Assembly (NCBI GenBank): GCA_017630455.1
Contig: JAGBVG010000070.1
Coordinates: 1-64,000, forward strand
Reading direction: 5' to 3'
Source: Alistipes sp.
GTDB taxonomy: Bacteria > Bacteroidota > Bacteroidia > Bacteroidales > Rikenellaceae
DNA: 64,000 nt
The notes beneath the pieces are model-generated. The model was not told where the DNA came from. It saw only the letters and a list, made by a program, of their open reading frames with translations, and ran no database searches. This document shows positions 17,689 to 27,786 of this stretch, piece by piece; the first letter of the stretch is position 1, and every line of letters starts with the position of its first letter. Both the position numbers and the translations under genes were made by a program.

Positions 17689-19296
17689 CTACTGCTCATC
17701 CGCCGAAGCATCCGCCGAAATTGGCTCATCCTCCACCGACTCCGAAGCCGCAGCACCAAGATCGCCACCATACGCTTCGTCGCCATCACTCTCAGCCATA
17801 TCAATATCGAGCAGCAACTCATCGTCATCCTCCACAAATATCTGCGTCAGGTCTACCTTATTTTTGCTACTATTCTGTTGCGCGCCGAGGGCTATAAGTC
17901 GCTTGGCAGGGGTTATGATGCTCTTACCCTTCTCGCCGGTACTAACCTTGAGGGCTATAAAATCCTTGAGCACCTCCTTCATATGCTTCTCCGTAGCAAC
18001 CAGTCGCGCGGCAAAGAGCTGCGTACGCTCGATTATAAGCTCCGCCTGCGCAATTATCTCCTGTTGCTTGGCAAGCTGCGTCATCTGACCCCACATAAGC
18101 TCCAGCACACGAAGGTTCATATGCATAGTCTGAGGGCCCATAATAAGCACCTTTTTCTTATAGGCATAGTTCCATAAACCTGTGTCGTTCATCAGCGCGA
18201 GGTTCAACGCCGATTCGTGGAACACATACATAATCACGAAGTTAAGCTTCGCGTAGTTGGAGTCGAGATAGAGTCCATAATCCTTATTCGCGAGAAGATC
18301 TACCTGCGAGCGCAACGCCTTTATGTGCGACGCAAGATACCTCGACTTCTCCTCCTGATCCGTTGCGTTCATATAACGCTCATAGTCGGTAATAACCACC
18401 TTCGAATCGACAATAACATCGCGGTTATTGGGAAAATGGAGAATGAAATCGGGGATAAGACCCTTGTCATCATCGCTCTTAATCTTCTTGCCAAACTTAT
18501 CACGAAGCGCACTCTGCGTGGTGTAGTGGGTATGCTCCTTGAGGCCGAGGTCATCGAGCAACTTCCTAAGACACATCTCACCGAAGTTTCCCTGCACCTT
18601 TACCTCTCCCGTAAGGGCATTGGCAAGACGCTCCGCCGTGAGACCCAACTCGCGACTGTTACGCAAATTCTCCTGTATCGTAGCATCGAGACGTGTCATA
18701 CTCTCCTGATGCTCGCGCTTCGAGTTATCGAGAGCATCGGTCATACGCTTCAAGCTATCACGCAACGGATCGACCATCCTCGAGACACTCTCGGCATTGC
18801 GACTCTCCAGCTCCTGCTGTCGCGTCTTAAGCACACGCTCCGAGGTGGTCTGCATCTGCTCCTGGATAAGCTTCAGCTGACTCTCCACCTGCGCTCGGTT
18901 AGTCTCGCGAAGCTCCGCCATAAGCTCCTCATAACGCTTCTCTATGAGCTTCAGCTGCTGCTCATAGAAGCCACGCAACTCCGCCAGACGCTCCTCGAGG
19001 TGCTGCTGCGCCTCATCCTTGGACTGCGTAAGCTGCTCTGCCGATTTTTCGAGCTGCTGACGAAGATTATCAACCCTCTCGCGCTCCACATCTCGCTCGG
19101 CAACAAGACGACTAATCTCCTGATTCTGAGACTCTATCCTATGATTACGCTCCTCGAGTGTTCGTTTCAGAGAGTCAATCTCATCTGTAAGCAGTTTGCT
19201 ATCTCCACTTGTCTTACTAAATAGACGATTTAGGATAACACCTACAATTAGAGCTACAATGACACTTGCAAAAAATATAGATTCTGTCATCGCCAT
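17689..19296 (-). CDS. rmuC: DNA recombination protein RmuC
   Basis: 535 aa. One N-terminal membrane segment (SIFFASVIVALIVGVIL) is followed by a long coiled coil rich in Glu, Arg and Gln (residues ~35-190). The RmuC domain comes next, with KVQGNFGEMCLRKLLDDLGL, DFILHFPNNRDVIVDSKV and YRANLEFVIMY-like segments. The last ~50 residues form a very acidic tail. RmuC proteins limit sequence inversions and have a predicted PD-(D/E)XK nuclease core; the DSKV motif fits this. The start codon directly abuts the stop codon of the upstream GH2 gene with no gap, so translation is likely coupled. The combination with a glycosidase is probably accidental. Confidence 0.93.
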   Translation of the reverse strand: MAMTESIFFASVIVALIVGVILNRLFSKTSGDSKLLTDEIDSLKRTLEERNHRIESQNQEISRLVAERDVERERVDNLRQQLEKSAEQLTQSKDEAQQHLEERLAELRGFYEQQLKLIEKRYEELMAELRETNRAQVESQLKLIQEQMQTTSERVLKTRQQELESRNAESVSRMVDPLRDSLKRMTDALDNSKREHQESMTRLDATIQENLRNSRELGLTAERLANALTGEVKVQGNFGEMCLRKLLDDLGLKEHTHYTTQSALRDKFGKKIKSDDDKGLIPDFILHFPNNRDVIVDSKVVITDYERYMNATDQEEKSRYLASHIKALRSQVDLLANKDYGLYLDSNYAKLNFVIMYVFHESALNLALMNDTGLWNYAYKKKVLIMGPQTMHMNLRVLELMWGQMTQLAKQQEIIAQAELIIERTQLFAARLVATEKHMKEVLKDFIALKVSTGEKGKSIITPAKRLIALGAQQNSSKNKVDLTQIFVEDDDELLLDIDMAESDGDEAYGGDLGAAASESVEDEPISADASADEQ

Positions 19297-21798
19297 TTAC
19301 TCTGTTTTAATAACTATCTTTGCTGATTTGAGCCCCTTAGCCTTCGCCGTGAGGGTGATCTCACCTGCGATGTCGTTACTCTGCACTATGGCCGTCATCA
19401 TACCGTTAAAGACCTTCATACGCGGCTCGTGGAACAACTCCAACGATACAGGATTACCACTTGCGCCAGCACGATAGAAGCCCTCACCCTTGACACTATA
19501 CTCCACAAGGTTCTGCGCATCGGGGCAGAGATTACCATCCTTATCCACCACGCGAACAGTGATAAACGAGAGGTCGCGACCATCAGCCTTTATGGTGCTG
19601 CGATCTGCCACGAGCTCTATGTGGTGAGGCTTACCCGCAGTGCGCACTACCCTCTCTGCCACAGCATTACCATCGTTGTCGTATGCCACAACCTTAACCT
19701 CACCTGGCTCGTACTTCGTCTCCATCCACATCAGGCGGTAGCGCTGCTGACGCTTGAACGACGTAGCAGTCTCAGGCTGCTCCATAGTCTCCTCAGCCGT
19801 GATACTCAAATCCTTGGTACGCACACCCTGGCTAACACCGTTTATGAACAACTCAGCACTTGGGTAGTTGGTATATACGAATATCGGCGTTGTCTCACCC
19901 TCTCGTCCTGGCCACGTCCAGTGTGGCAAGATATGGAGCGTCTCAACATCCTTATTCCAGTGGCTGCGATAGAGGTAGTAGCGATCCTTTGGCAATCCCG
20001 CGAGGTCGACAATACCGAAGAGCGATGAGTGACTTGGCCAGTTGGTGTAGTATGGCGTAGGCTCACCGAGGTAGTCGAAGCCAGTCCACACAAACTCACC
20101 TATGCCCCACGCATAGTCATCGTGCCAGATCCAGTCATCCTCCGGCAGGTTTGACCATCCGCAATGCTCCACGTCGTATGACGATGACTGGTGATCGTCG
20201 TAGGTGGCCATCGAGCGACGCTCAACAGGGAACTTATATACACCGCGGCTGCTCACGGTCGAAGCGGTCTCCGAACCGAGGATAATCTGCTGTGGCAGAC
20301 GCAGATAGTTCTCGGCATAGCGGTGAGGACGGTAGTTGAAGCCCGCAACATCCATCATAGCCGCCATATTTGTTATAATCACCACATTATCAGGCTGATC
20401 CATACCATTAGTCACAGGGCGTGTAGGATCCTCGCGGTGACATATATCCTGCAAGAAGCGCGCGAGTTTCGGACCCCAGACAACATCTCCCTGGTCGGGA
20501 ACCTCGTTGCCTATGCACCACATCACCACACTCGGATTGTTACGATAGTGGTGAAGCAGATTGACCATATCGCGCTCTGCCCACTCGTCAAAGTAGTTGT
20601 GATAACCATTCGAAAGCTTTGCCGTGCGCCACTCGTCGAAGGTCTCAGGCATAAGCATCATACCCATCTCGTCGCACGCCGCAACCAACTCCGGTGCAGG
20701 CATATTGTGCGAGGTGCGAATGGCGTTACATCCCATCTCCTTCATAATGCGAATCTGGCGACGTATGGCAGCATCGTTGACCGCAGCACCCAATGGACCG
20801 AGGTCGTGGTGATTACATACGCCCTTAAACTTGGTCTCTACACCATTGATAAAGAGACCCTTATCGGGAATAATCTCTATAGTTCGGATACCAAAGCACG
20901 TAGAGTAGACATCCTTAACCTCCTCGCCGAGATATATCTTCGACTGCGCAGTGTAGAGCGTTGGCGTGTCTACAGACCACAACTCGGGGTTCTCCACCTC
21001 GATCTCCTGCTCAAACATACCCCTCTCATACTTACTCAGAGCGTCGGTAGCCGAGGCTACAGCATTACCCTTGGCATCGAAGATCACAGTCTCGATACGC
21101 ATATTGTCGCTATCCTCATCGGCATATCCCTCGACCTTGGTGCGCAACACCACAAGAGCCAACTCGTCGGTCACACGCGGCGTTGTCAGCTGCGTACCCC
21201 ACACCGGCACGTGAACATCCTCGGTTACGATGATATGCACATTGCGATAGATACCCGCACCAGGATACCAGCGCGATGACTCGGGTTTGTTCTCCAAGCG
21301 CACTGCCAACTCATTCACCTCGCCAGCCTTGAGGTAGTCGGTGATGTCGAAGTGGAACGAGTTGTAGCCATAGGGCCAAAATCCCACCTCCGCACCATTT
21401 ACGTATACGCGCGCGTGGCTCATAGCTCCGTCGAAGATTATCGAAGCACGCTTACCCTCCGCAAAGTGTGGAACCTCGAAATCGAGGCGATACCATCCCA
21501 CACCCACAAACGGGAGGCCTCCAGTACGTCCCGCGTGCTCCATGGCCTCCTTCTGACCATCCTGCGTGATAGCCACATTCTGCTTGTCATTATTTATGCT
21601 GAAAGGACCATATATAGCCCAGTCGTGAGGCACTACAACCTCTTGCCAGGCACTATCATCATAGCCCACACGGCTAAACTCCTCGCTATCCTCGCGCGTG
21701 AAACGCCATCCACGCTCCAACAACTGCTCGCTACGTTGCTGCGCCACAGCAGAAAATGCCATAAGCACCACTGCCAAAGATAAAATTAGTCTCTTCAT
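19297..21798 (-). CDS. Glycoside hydrolase family 2 enzyme, beta-galactosidase-like
   Basis: 833 aa with a cleavable signal peptide (AFSAVAQ|QRSE). GH2 layout: sugar-binding sandwich domain (~25-190), Ig-like domain (~195-295) and TIM barrel (~300-600). It carries NHHDLGPLGAAV, RTSHNMPAPEL and the acid/base Glu in MWCIGNEVPDQG. The nucleophile Glu is in ILGSETAST. Two C-terminal sandwich domains follow (DUF4982-like, then Ig-like with VVDKDGNLCPDA). Acts in the periplasm or at the surface on beta-galactosides or related glycans; specificity cannot be assigned. It precedes rmuC with no gap and is divergent from panB. Confidence 0.93.
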   Translation of the reverse strand: MKRLILSLAVVLMAFSAVAQQRSEQLLERGWRFTREDSEEFSRVGYDDSAWQEVVVPHDWAIYGPFSINNDKQNVAITQDGQKEAMEHAGRTGGLPFVGVGWYRLDFEVPHFAEGKRASIIFDGAMSHARVYVNGAEVGFWPYGYNSFHFDITDYLKAGEVNELAVRLENKPESSRWYPGAGIYRNVHIIVTEDVHVPVWGTQLTTPRVTDELALVVLRTKVEGYADEDSDNMRIETVIFDAKGNAVASATDALSKYERGMFEQEIEVENPELWSVDTPTLYTAQSKIYLGEEVKDVYSTCFGIRTIEIIPDKGLFINGVETKFKGVCNHHDLGPLGAAVNDAAIRRQIRIMKEMGCNAIRTSHNMPAPELVAACDEMGMMLMPETFDEWRTAKLSNGYHNYFDEWAERDMVNLLHHYRNNPSVVMWCIGNEVPDQGDVVWGPKLARFLQDICHREDPTRPVTNGMDQPDNVVIITNMAAMMDVAGFNYRPHRYAENYLRLPQQIILGSETASTVSSRGVYKFPVERRSMATYDDHQSSSYDVEHCGWSNLPEDDWIWHDDYAWGIGEFVWTGFDYLGEPTPYYTNWPSHSSLFGIVDLAGLPKDRYYLYRSHWNKDVETLHILPHWTWPGREGETTPIFVYTNYPSAELFINGVSQGVRTKDLSITAEETMEQPETATSFKRQQRYRLMWMETKYEPGEVKVVAYDNDGNAVAERVVRTAGKPHHIELVADRSTIKADGRDLSFITVRVVDKDGNLCPDAQNLVEYSVKGEGFYRAGASGNPVSLELFHEPRMKVFNGMMTAIVQSNDIAGEITLTAKAKGLKSAKIVIKTE

Positions 21799-21824
21799 AT
21801 ATCGTTATGTTTTTGTTTCTTCCA

Positions 21825-21832
21825 CAAATATA
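21825..21832 (-). promoter_or_regulatory. -7 box for the GH2 gene
   Basis: TATATTTG on the minus strand, 27 bases upstream of the ATG at 21798. -33 element not evident. Confidence 0.5.
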
Positions 21833-21950
21833 CTGAAATGTATTGATATTTCATAGGATATTTCACTAATTAACAAAAAATTATCATTGCAGCGAGTGAC
21901 CCAACAAGCAACTTTTTTAGCTAAACGGCTCCACGTATCAAAAAAAGCAT

Positions 21951-21958
21951 TATATTTG
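21951..21958 (+). promoter_or_regulatory. -7 box for panB
   Basis: TATATTTG 23 bases upstream of the panB ATG; predicted leader about 18 bases. -33 element not evident. Confidence 0.5.
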
Positions 21959-21981
21959 CGTAATATATAAAACCTAACATT

Positions 21982-22797
21982 ATGTCTGTAGAAAGCACAG
22001 TAAGGGCAGTCACAACCCTGCGCCTTACGGAGATGAAGCAGCGTGGCGAGAAGATCGCTATGCTCACCTCGTATGACTATTCGATGGCGAAGATTGTCGA
22101 CCAAGCGGGTATCGACGTTATACTTGTCGGCGACTCGGCAGCAAACGTTATGGCCGGCTTCGAGACCACTCTTCCTATCACCCTCGATATGATGATCTAC
22201 CACGCTAAGTCGGTGGTACGCGCCGTGGAGCGCGCGCTGGTTGTCGTGGATCTTCCGTTTGGAACATACCAGGGTAACTCTAAGCTCGCCCTCGACTCGG
22301 CTGTGCGCATTATGAAGGAGACCGAGGCCGATGCCGTGAAGCTCGAAGGTGGCGAGGAGGTTCTCGAGTCTGTACAACGTATCCTCTCGGCAGGTATCCC
22401 GGTTATGGGTCACCTCGGCCTTATGCCACAATCTATCCACAAGTTCGGAACATACAACGTGCGCGCTAAGAACGAGGCAGAGGCTGAGAAGTTGGTGCGC
22501 GATGCCAAGCTCCTCGAGGAGGCGGGATGCTTCGCTGTGGTGTTGGAGAAGATTCCTGCGACATTGGGCGAGCGCGTATCAAAGGAGTTGCACATCCCAA
22601 CCATCGGCATCGGTGCTGGTGGCGCTACAGATGGTCAGGTGTTGGTGGCTCACGATATGTTGGGCATCACACAGGCATTCTCACCACGTTTCCTACGCCG
22701 CTATGCCGACCTCGGCACTCTGATCTCGGAGGCTGTAGGCCACTATGTCGACGATGTCAAGAGCCGCGACTTCCCTAACGAGAAGGAGCAGTACTAA
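21982..22797 (+). CDS. panB: 3-methyl-2-oxobutanoate hydroxymethyltransferase
   Basis: 271 aa, the usual PanB length. The enzyme adds a hydroxymethyl group from methylene-tetrahydrofolate to alpha-ketoisovalerate, giving ketopantoate for coenzyme A synthesis in the cytoplasm. Family motifs visible: [35 protein letters not shown] with the metal-binding Asp, [23 protein letters not shown] with the second metal ligand region, and [20 protein letters not shown] near the C-terminus. It is a single gene flanked by a divergent GH2 gene and a convergent lipoprotein gene, with a strong bidirectional hairpin after it. No panC or panD in the window. Confidence 0.97.
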   Translation: MSVESTVRAVTTLRLTEMKQRGEKIAMLTSYDYSMAKIVDQAGIDVILVGDSAANVMAGFETTLPITLDMMIYHAKSVVRAVERALVVVDLPFGTYQGNSKLALDSAVRIMKETEADAVKLEGGEEVLESVQRILSAGIPVMGHLGLMPQSIHKFGTYNVRAKNEAEAEKLVRDAKLLEEAGCFAVVLEKIPATLGERVSKELHIPTIGIGAGGATDGQVLVAHDMLGITQAFSPRFLRRYADLGTLISEAVGHYVDDVKSRDFPNEKEQY

Positions 22798-22837
22798 TAC
22801 ACTGATATTCAGATTATATAACATATCCAACAACAAT

Positions 22838-22876
22838 AAAAATGGCTGTCTAACCGAGTGCTAGACAGCCATTTTT
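22838..22876. terminator. Bidirectional terminator after panB
   Basis: AAAAATGGCTGTCTA (22838-22852) pairs with TAGACAGCCATTTTT (22862-22876) around a 9-base loop. Serves panB and the convergent lipoprotein gene. Confidence 0.9.
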
Positions 22877-22893
22877 GGTAATTGGGCTACGAC

Positions 22894-24159
22894 CTACTTC
22901 TTCGAGCGATCGTAGAAATCTGCACCTACGCAGGTGAAAGTACCCGCAATCTTATGGCCATTGTCATCAACGCAGTCCAATGTAATGGTGAAGTTCTGAC
23001 CATCAACCTCGATCTTAATCTCGCCATCGTAGACAGGAGCTGTCTTATTCTGGTCGATAAAGCCACCTGCCAATCCCCAATAGATCTGTGAGCCAATATA
23101 CATATTACCCTCCAACAAACCACGCAAGAAGCAACCCTTCTGTGGATCGAGGTCAGAGCAAGGAGCGTATGTACCCGCAAGGCTCTCGTATGATGAGTCA
23201 CAGCTCTGGGTAATAATCTTAATCTGGAAGTAGTTACCACTCATAACGTTAGGATCCTCCATAAGTGCGAGTGACCAGTAGTCAGCACCGATACCGAAGT
23301 CATCACCATAGTAGGACAGGCGCATATAACCTGGAAACTCGAAGTTATAGTCCTCAGTAAGCTTTGAGCCATACTCTGGAGAGTATACAACGGTTGGTAC
23401 GTACAACTCACCCTCGTAAACGATGTGGTGCGATGTGCCATCCTCCATATATACTACAGCGTCGAACTTATTGTCAGTTACGGTAACAGTACCTGATACC
23501 ATCTGGAACGATACAGCAGGCTGACCGTCAGCGTCGTTCACGTGAGCCTTACCCCACTCCTTGGTGAAAGTACCAATAGCGTGATCACTCTTAGGATCGA
23601 GGGTATATGTGCCGTTAGGGAGGATAGGATGCTCACCACCGCGCTTAGCAGCGTAGATATCGAAGTAGTAGTATGTGCCGTTAGGAACGTTGTTGTCAGC
23701 ATTGATCTCCGCATCGCCCAACTGCACGTAGTAGTTGTAGTTGTCATCGCCATCGTTACCAGTGTACTCGCCACCAAATACCGTAGCCTTGATCTCGTAG
23801 TCGTAATCCGAAGTCTTGCCCTCCTGGGTGATAGTGAGGAGAAGGCTTGTCTCGCCATATTTCAACTGCATATCTGCGCTACGAGACTCCTTCTCGCGGT
23901 TGCGCTCCACGTTGAACGATACGTAGTTGTCGTGAACGGTGATGTCTGTAATCCAGTAAGAGGTGAAGCTTGCGCTCATCTGAACACCCTCCACAGGGTT
24001 AGAGATGATGTAGCCAAACTGCTGATTGCCACCCTCATAGCTTATTACAAAAGGGTTATCGCAGTGTACTTGGATAGCAGCCACTTTATCAGCTGCAGGC
24101 TTCTCACACGCTACAAGCGTAAGGAGTAGGAGTGAGAGGATTGATAGAACTTTTTTCAT
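22894..24159 (-). CDS. BACON-domain lipoprotein
   Basis: 421 aa from ATG 24159 (MKKVLSILSLLLLTLVAC, Cys 18). Upstream in-frame codons reach into the promoter, so the longer reading is rejected. Residues ~28-112 look like a BACON domain, closing with TSLLLTITQEGK. The remaining ~300 residues are strand-rich and contain a repeated layout in which GxYTGNxxDDNYNYYVQLGDAE is later echoed by GYMRLSYYGDDFGIGADYWSLAL (shortened here), suggesting two related sandwich domains. Many Asp, Tyr and Trp residues would suit carbohydrate or calcium binding. No catalytic motif recognised. A single gene with its own promoter (24191-24198) between two terminators. Confidence 0.85.
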   Translation of the reverse strand: MKKVLSILSLLLLTLVACEKPAADKVAAIQVHCDNPFVISYEGGNQQFGYIISNPVEGVQMSASFTSYWITDITVHDNYVSFNVERNREKESRSADMQLKYGETSLLLTITQEGKTSDYDYEIKATVFGGEYTGNDGDDNYNYYVQLGDAEINADNNVPNGTYYYFDIYAAKRGGEHPILPNGTYTLDPKSDHAIGTFTKEWGKAHVNDADGQPAVSFQMVSGTVTVTDNKFDAVVYMEDGTSHHIVYEGELYVPTVVYSPEYGSKLTEDYNFEFPGYMRLSYYGDDFGIGADYWSLALMEDPNVMSGNYFQIKIITQSCDSSYESLAGTYAPCSDLDPQKGCFLRGLLEGNMYIGSQIYWGLAGGFIDQNKTAPVYDGEIKIEVDGQNFTITLDCVDDNGHKIAGTFTCVGADFYDRSKK

Positions 24160-24190
24160 AGTATAAATTGTTAATAATTGTTTCTCTGTG

Positions 24191-24198
24191 CAAAGATA
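24191..24198 (-). promoter_or_regulatory. -7 box for the BACON lipoprotein at 22894-24159
   Basis: TATCTTTG on the minus strand, 31 bases upstream of the chosen ATG. It sits where the longer reading frame would begin, supporting the shorter start. -33 element unclear. Confidence 0.55.
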
Positions 24199-24221
24199 GT
24201 AAAAATTCACATAATATAATA

Positions 24222-24246
24222 AAGCCCCGAAATTATCGGGGCTTTA
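24222..24246 (-). terminator. Terminator of nifJ
   Basis: AAAGCCCCG and CGGGGCTTT pair perfectly (9 bp, 7-base loop) 25 bases after the nifJ stop. Confidence 0.85.
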
Positions 24247-24270
24247 TTGATGTATACCTTAAAAGATGTG

Positions 24271-27200
24271 TTATGCTCTCTTAATGTAAGAGTTGTAACG
24301 CCACTTAGCATTCTCCTCTGCAGCCTCGAACAACTGCTCTGCCTCTGCTGGGAACGCCTTTTTGAGCGATGTATAACGTACCTCCTTCATCAAGAAGTCG
24401 CGGAACTTCGACCAATCTGGCTCCTTAGAGTCCATAACAAATGGATTCTTACCCTCAGCCTCGAGCAATGGGTTGTAGTGCCACAAGTGCCAGTAACCAC
24501 ACTCCACAGCCTGCTTACCGACGGTCTGAGTGCGTGTCATACCACCCTTGATACCGTGGTTAATACAAGGAGCGTAAGCGATGATGAGTGATGGACCTGG
24601 GTATGCCTCAGCCTCCTTCAACACATTGAACAACTGCTGCTGCGATGCACCGATAGATACCTGAGCAACATATACATAGCCGTAAGTCATAGCGATAGCA
24701 CCGATATCCTTCTTGCGGATGCGCTTACCTGCTGACGCAAACTTAGCTACAGCACCTACTGGAGTAGACTTTGAAGACTGACCACCAGTGTTAGAGTAAA
24801 CCTCGGTATCCACGATAAGGATATTTACATCCTCGCCAGATGCGAGTACGTGGTCTACGCCGCCGAAGCCGATATCGTAACCCCAACCGTCACCACCGAA
24901 TATCCACTGTGACTTCTTCACGAGCCACTCCTTGTACTCAAGGATGGTCTTGCAGTAGTCGCAGTCGCAAGCCTCAACCATAGGCAACAAACGTGCTGTA
25001 ATCTCGCGTGATGCAGCAGCGAGGTGGCGAGAGTCGATCCACTCCTGCATTGTAGCCTTAAGCTCCTCAGAGCAGCAGCTGCACTCTGCGATAGCCTTAG
25101 CCATAACATCTGCCAAAGCCTCGCGGATCTTCTCAACACCCACCTTCATACCGAGACCAAACTCAGCGTTATCCTCGAAGAGTGAGTTTGCCCACGCAGG
25201 ACCGTGGCCCTTGTCGTTGGTGCAGTATGGTGTAGATGGAGCAGAACCAGAGTAGATAGATGTACAACCTGTAGCGTTAGCAACCATCATACGATCACCG
25301 AAGAGCTGTGTGATAGCCTTGATATATGGAGTCTCGCCGCAACCAGCACAAGCACCCGAGAACTCGAAGAGTGGCTGTGCGAACTGCAAGTTCTTAACCG
25401 ACTTTGTCTTATCAACATACTCGGTGTAGCCGATGTTCTTAGTTACATAATCCCAGTTCTTAGCCTGCTCTACCTGCTCTGCCAAAGGACGCATTACAAG
25501 AGCCTTCTCCTTTGCTGGACATACGTCAACACAGTTGTTACAGCCTGTACAGTCGAGTGGTGATACCTGGATGCGGAATTTGAGCGCCTTTGTCTCGCCC
25601 AAGCCCTGCTTCCACTCGAGACCTGATGCTGCAGCCTGCTCCTCAGTAGCGAGGAATGGACGGATAGCAGCGTGAGGACATACGTAAGCACACTGGTTAC
25701 ACTGGATACAGTTCTCGATCTTCCACTCAGGTACTGATGTTGCGATACCGCGCTTCTCGTATGCTGCAGTACCATTATCCCAAGTACCATCCTCGCGGCC
25801 GTTGAATGCCGAAACTGGAAGCGAATCACCCTTAAGCGCGTCGATAGGCTTGCAGATGTTGCGCACGAATGCTGGGACGTTACCCTCTGCGTGGTGTTCA
25901 ACAACCTCTGCGCTGAGCTCAGCCCACTCTGCAGGTACCTCAACTTTCACGACAGCCTCGCAACCAGCGTCTACAGCTGCGTAGTTCATATTTACGATAT
26001 CCTCGCCCTTCTTGCCGTATGACTTGTAGATAGCCTTCTTCATCTCCTCTACAGCCTGCTCGATAGGAATGATATCGGCAATCTTGAAGAACGCCGCCTG
26101 CATAATGGTGTTGGTACGTGAACCGAGACCAAGCTCCGCAGCGATCTTAGTAGCGTTGATGATGTAGAAGTTGATGTTGTTCTTAGCGAGGTATGCCTTC
26201 ATATGTGTAGGAAGCGTGCGGCAAGTAGTCTCAGCATCGTTAACAGAGTTGAGAAGGAACGAACCGCCGCGCTTCAAGCCCTTGAGTACGTCATACTTCT
26301 CGACGTACGAAGGAACGTGGCACGCTACGAAATCTGGTGTAGTCACCAAGTATGGTGATGTGATAGGCTTGTCACCAAAACGAAGGTGTGATGATGTGTA
26401 ACCACCCGACTTCTTAGAGTCGTATGCGAAGTATGCCTGGCAATACTTGTTTGTAGAGCCACCGATAATCTTGATAGAGTTCTTGTTAGCACCCACAGTA
26501 CCATCCGAGCCAAGACCGAAGAACAACGCCTCGAAAGTACCCTCCTTAGCCATTGAGATCTCCTCGCCTACAGGGAGCGACAACATTGTAACGTCGTCGT
26601 TGATACCCACTGTAAAGTGGTTCTTAGGCTCTACAGCCTCGAGGTTAGCAAATACTGCCAACATCTGAGCAGGAGTAGTATCCTTAGATGAGAGACCATA
26701 GCGGCCGCCGATAACCATAGGACGATTCTCGCACTCGTAGAAAGCATCGCGGATATCGAGGAACAATGGCTCGCCATTAGCTCCTGGTTCCTTGGTGCGA
26801 TCCAAAACGCAAACGCGCTTAACCGACTTAGGCAATACGTTGAAGAGGTACTTCGCCGAGAATGGACGGTAGAGGTGTACGGTGATAACACCGACCTTCT
26901 TGCCCTGTGTGCGGAGGTAGTCAACACACTCCTTGATAGTCTCGGTGATAGAACCCATAGCGATGATGATGTTCTCAGCCTCTGCGTCACCGTAGTATGT
27001 GAATGGCTTGTACTCGCGACCTGTGATAGTCGAAATCTTCTCCATAGCCTCTGCAACCATATCTGGTACAGCGTTGTAGAACTTGTTCGAAGCCTCACGA
27101 GTCTGGAAGTAGATATCAGGGTTCTGCGCAGTACCGCGAGTTACAGGACGCTCTGGGTTGAGCGCGCGCTTGCGGAACTCACGCAACGCCTCACGATCGA

Positions 27201-27786
27201 ACATCGCCGAGAGTGATGCCTCGTCGATAAGCTCGATCTTCTGAATCTCGTGAGAGGTACGGAAACCATCGAAGAAGTGTACAAAAGGAATGCGAGCCTT
27301 GAGAGCCACGATGTGAGCCACACCAGCCAAATCCATAACCTCCTGAACTGAAGATGTTGCGAGCATCGCAAAACCTGTCTGGCGTACTGCCATAACATCC
27401 TGGTGATCACCAAAGATTGAGAGCGCCTGAGCTGCCAACGAACGTGCCGAAACGTGGAACACGCCTGGGAGCAACTCACCAGCGATTTTATACATATTTG
27501 GGACCATAAGGAGAAGTCCCTGTGATGCGGTAAATGTCGATGTCAAAGCACCGCTCTGCAATGAGCCGTGTACAGCACCTGCTGCACCAGCCTCAGACTG
27601 CATCTCCACGACCTTTACTGTGTCGCCAAAGATGTTCTTCTTACCCTGTGCCGACCACTCATCAACAAGCTCTGCCATAGTTGATGATGGGGTGATAGGA
27701 TAGATGGCTGCTACCTCCGAGAACATATAAGCAATATGCGCCGCAGCGTAGTTACCATCACACGTAATAAATCTCTTTTCTGCCAT
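24271..27786 (-). CDS. nifJ: Pyruvate:ferredoxin (flavodoxin) oxidoreductase
   Basis: 1171 aa, the size of the single-chain homodimeric enzyme. It converts pyruvate and CoA to acetyl-CoA and CO2 with reduction of ferredoxin, the central step of anaerobic pyruvate fermentation. Domains in order: pyruvate-binding domain I (YPITPSSTMAELVDEW), domain II, gamma/CoA region, and a two-cluster ferredoxin domain with CIQCNQCAYVCP and CTGCNNCVDVCP. The C-terminal TPP domain has GCGETPYIKA, GDGWGYDIGFGGVDH and NTGGQSSKSTP. Extra Cys residues (CDCDYC, CSCC) near 960-1000 include the proximal cluster region. Oxygen-sensitive, so the host is an anaerobe. Single gene with a ~165-base leader and its own terminator. 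Confidence 0.97.
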   Translation of the reverse strand: MAEKRFITCDGNYAAAHIAYMFSEVAAIYPITPSSTMAELVDEWSAQGKKNIFGDTVKVVEMQSEAGAAGAVHGSLQSGALTSTFTASQGLLLMVPNMYKIAGELLPGVFHVSARSLAAQALSIFGDHQDVMAVRQTGFAMLATSSVQEVMDLAGVAHIVALKARIPFVHFFDGFRTSHEIQKIELIDEASLSAMFDREALREFRKRALNPERPVTRGTAQNPDIYFQTREASNKFYNAVPDMVAEAMEKISTITGREYKPFTYYGDAEAENIIIAMGSITETIKECVDYLRTQGKKVGVITVHLYRPFSAKYLFNVLPKSVKRVCVLDRTKEPGANGEPLFLDIRDAFYECENRPMVIGGRYGLSSKDTTPAQMLAVFANLEAVEPKNHFTVGINDDVTMLSLPVGEEISMAKEGTFEALFFGLGSDGTVGANKNSIKIIGGSTNKYCQAYFAYDSKKSGGYTSSHLRFGDKPITSPYLVTTPDFVACHVPSYVEKYDVLKGLKRGGSFLLNSVNDAETTCRTLPTHMKAYLAKNNINFYIINATKIAAELGLGSRTNTIMQAAFFKIADIIPIEQAVEEMKKAIYKSYGKKGEDIVNMNYAAVDAGCEAVVKVEVPAEWAELSAEVVEHHAEGNVPAFVRNICKPIDALKGDSLPVSAFNGREDGTWDNGTAAYEKRGIATSVPEWKIENCIQCNQCAYVCPHAAIRPFLATEEQAAASGLEWKQGLGETKALKFRIQVSPLDCTGCNNCVDVCPAKEKALVMRPLAEQVEQAKNWDYVTKNIGYTEYVDKTKSVKNLQFAQPLFEFSGACAGCGETPYIKAITQLFGDRMMVANATGCTSIYSGSAPSTPYCTNDKGHGPAWANSLFEDNAEFGLGMKVGVEKIREALADVMAKAIAECSCCSEELKATMQEWIDSRHLAAASREITARLLPMVEACDCDYCKTILEYKEWLVKKSQWIFGGDGWGYDIGFGGVDHVLASGEDVNILIVDTEVYSNTGGQSSKSTPVGAVAKFASAGKRIRKKDIGAIAMTYGYVYVAQVSIGASQQQLFNVLKEAEAYPGPSLIIAYAPCINHGIKGGMTRTQTVGKQAVECGYWHLWHYNPLLEAEGKNPFVMDSKEPDWSKFRDFLMKEVRYTSLKKAFPAEAEQLFEAAEENAKWRYNSYIKRA

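Noticed and set aside
18217..19224. 335-codon open frame on the plus strand
   Set aside because: Antisense of the RmuC coiled coil; a by-product of its Leu/Glu-rich codon pattern.
20191..21279. 362-codon open frame on the plus strand
   Set aside because: Antisense of the GH2 enzyme, which has full family motifs; the antisense product resembles nothing.
21805..22440. 211-codon open frame on the minus strand
   Set aside because: Mostly antisense of panB, whose motifs are certain.
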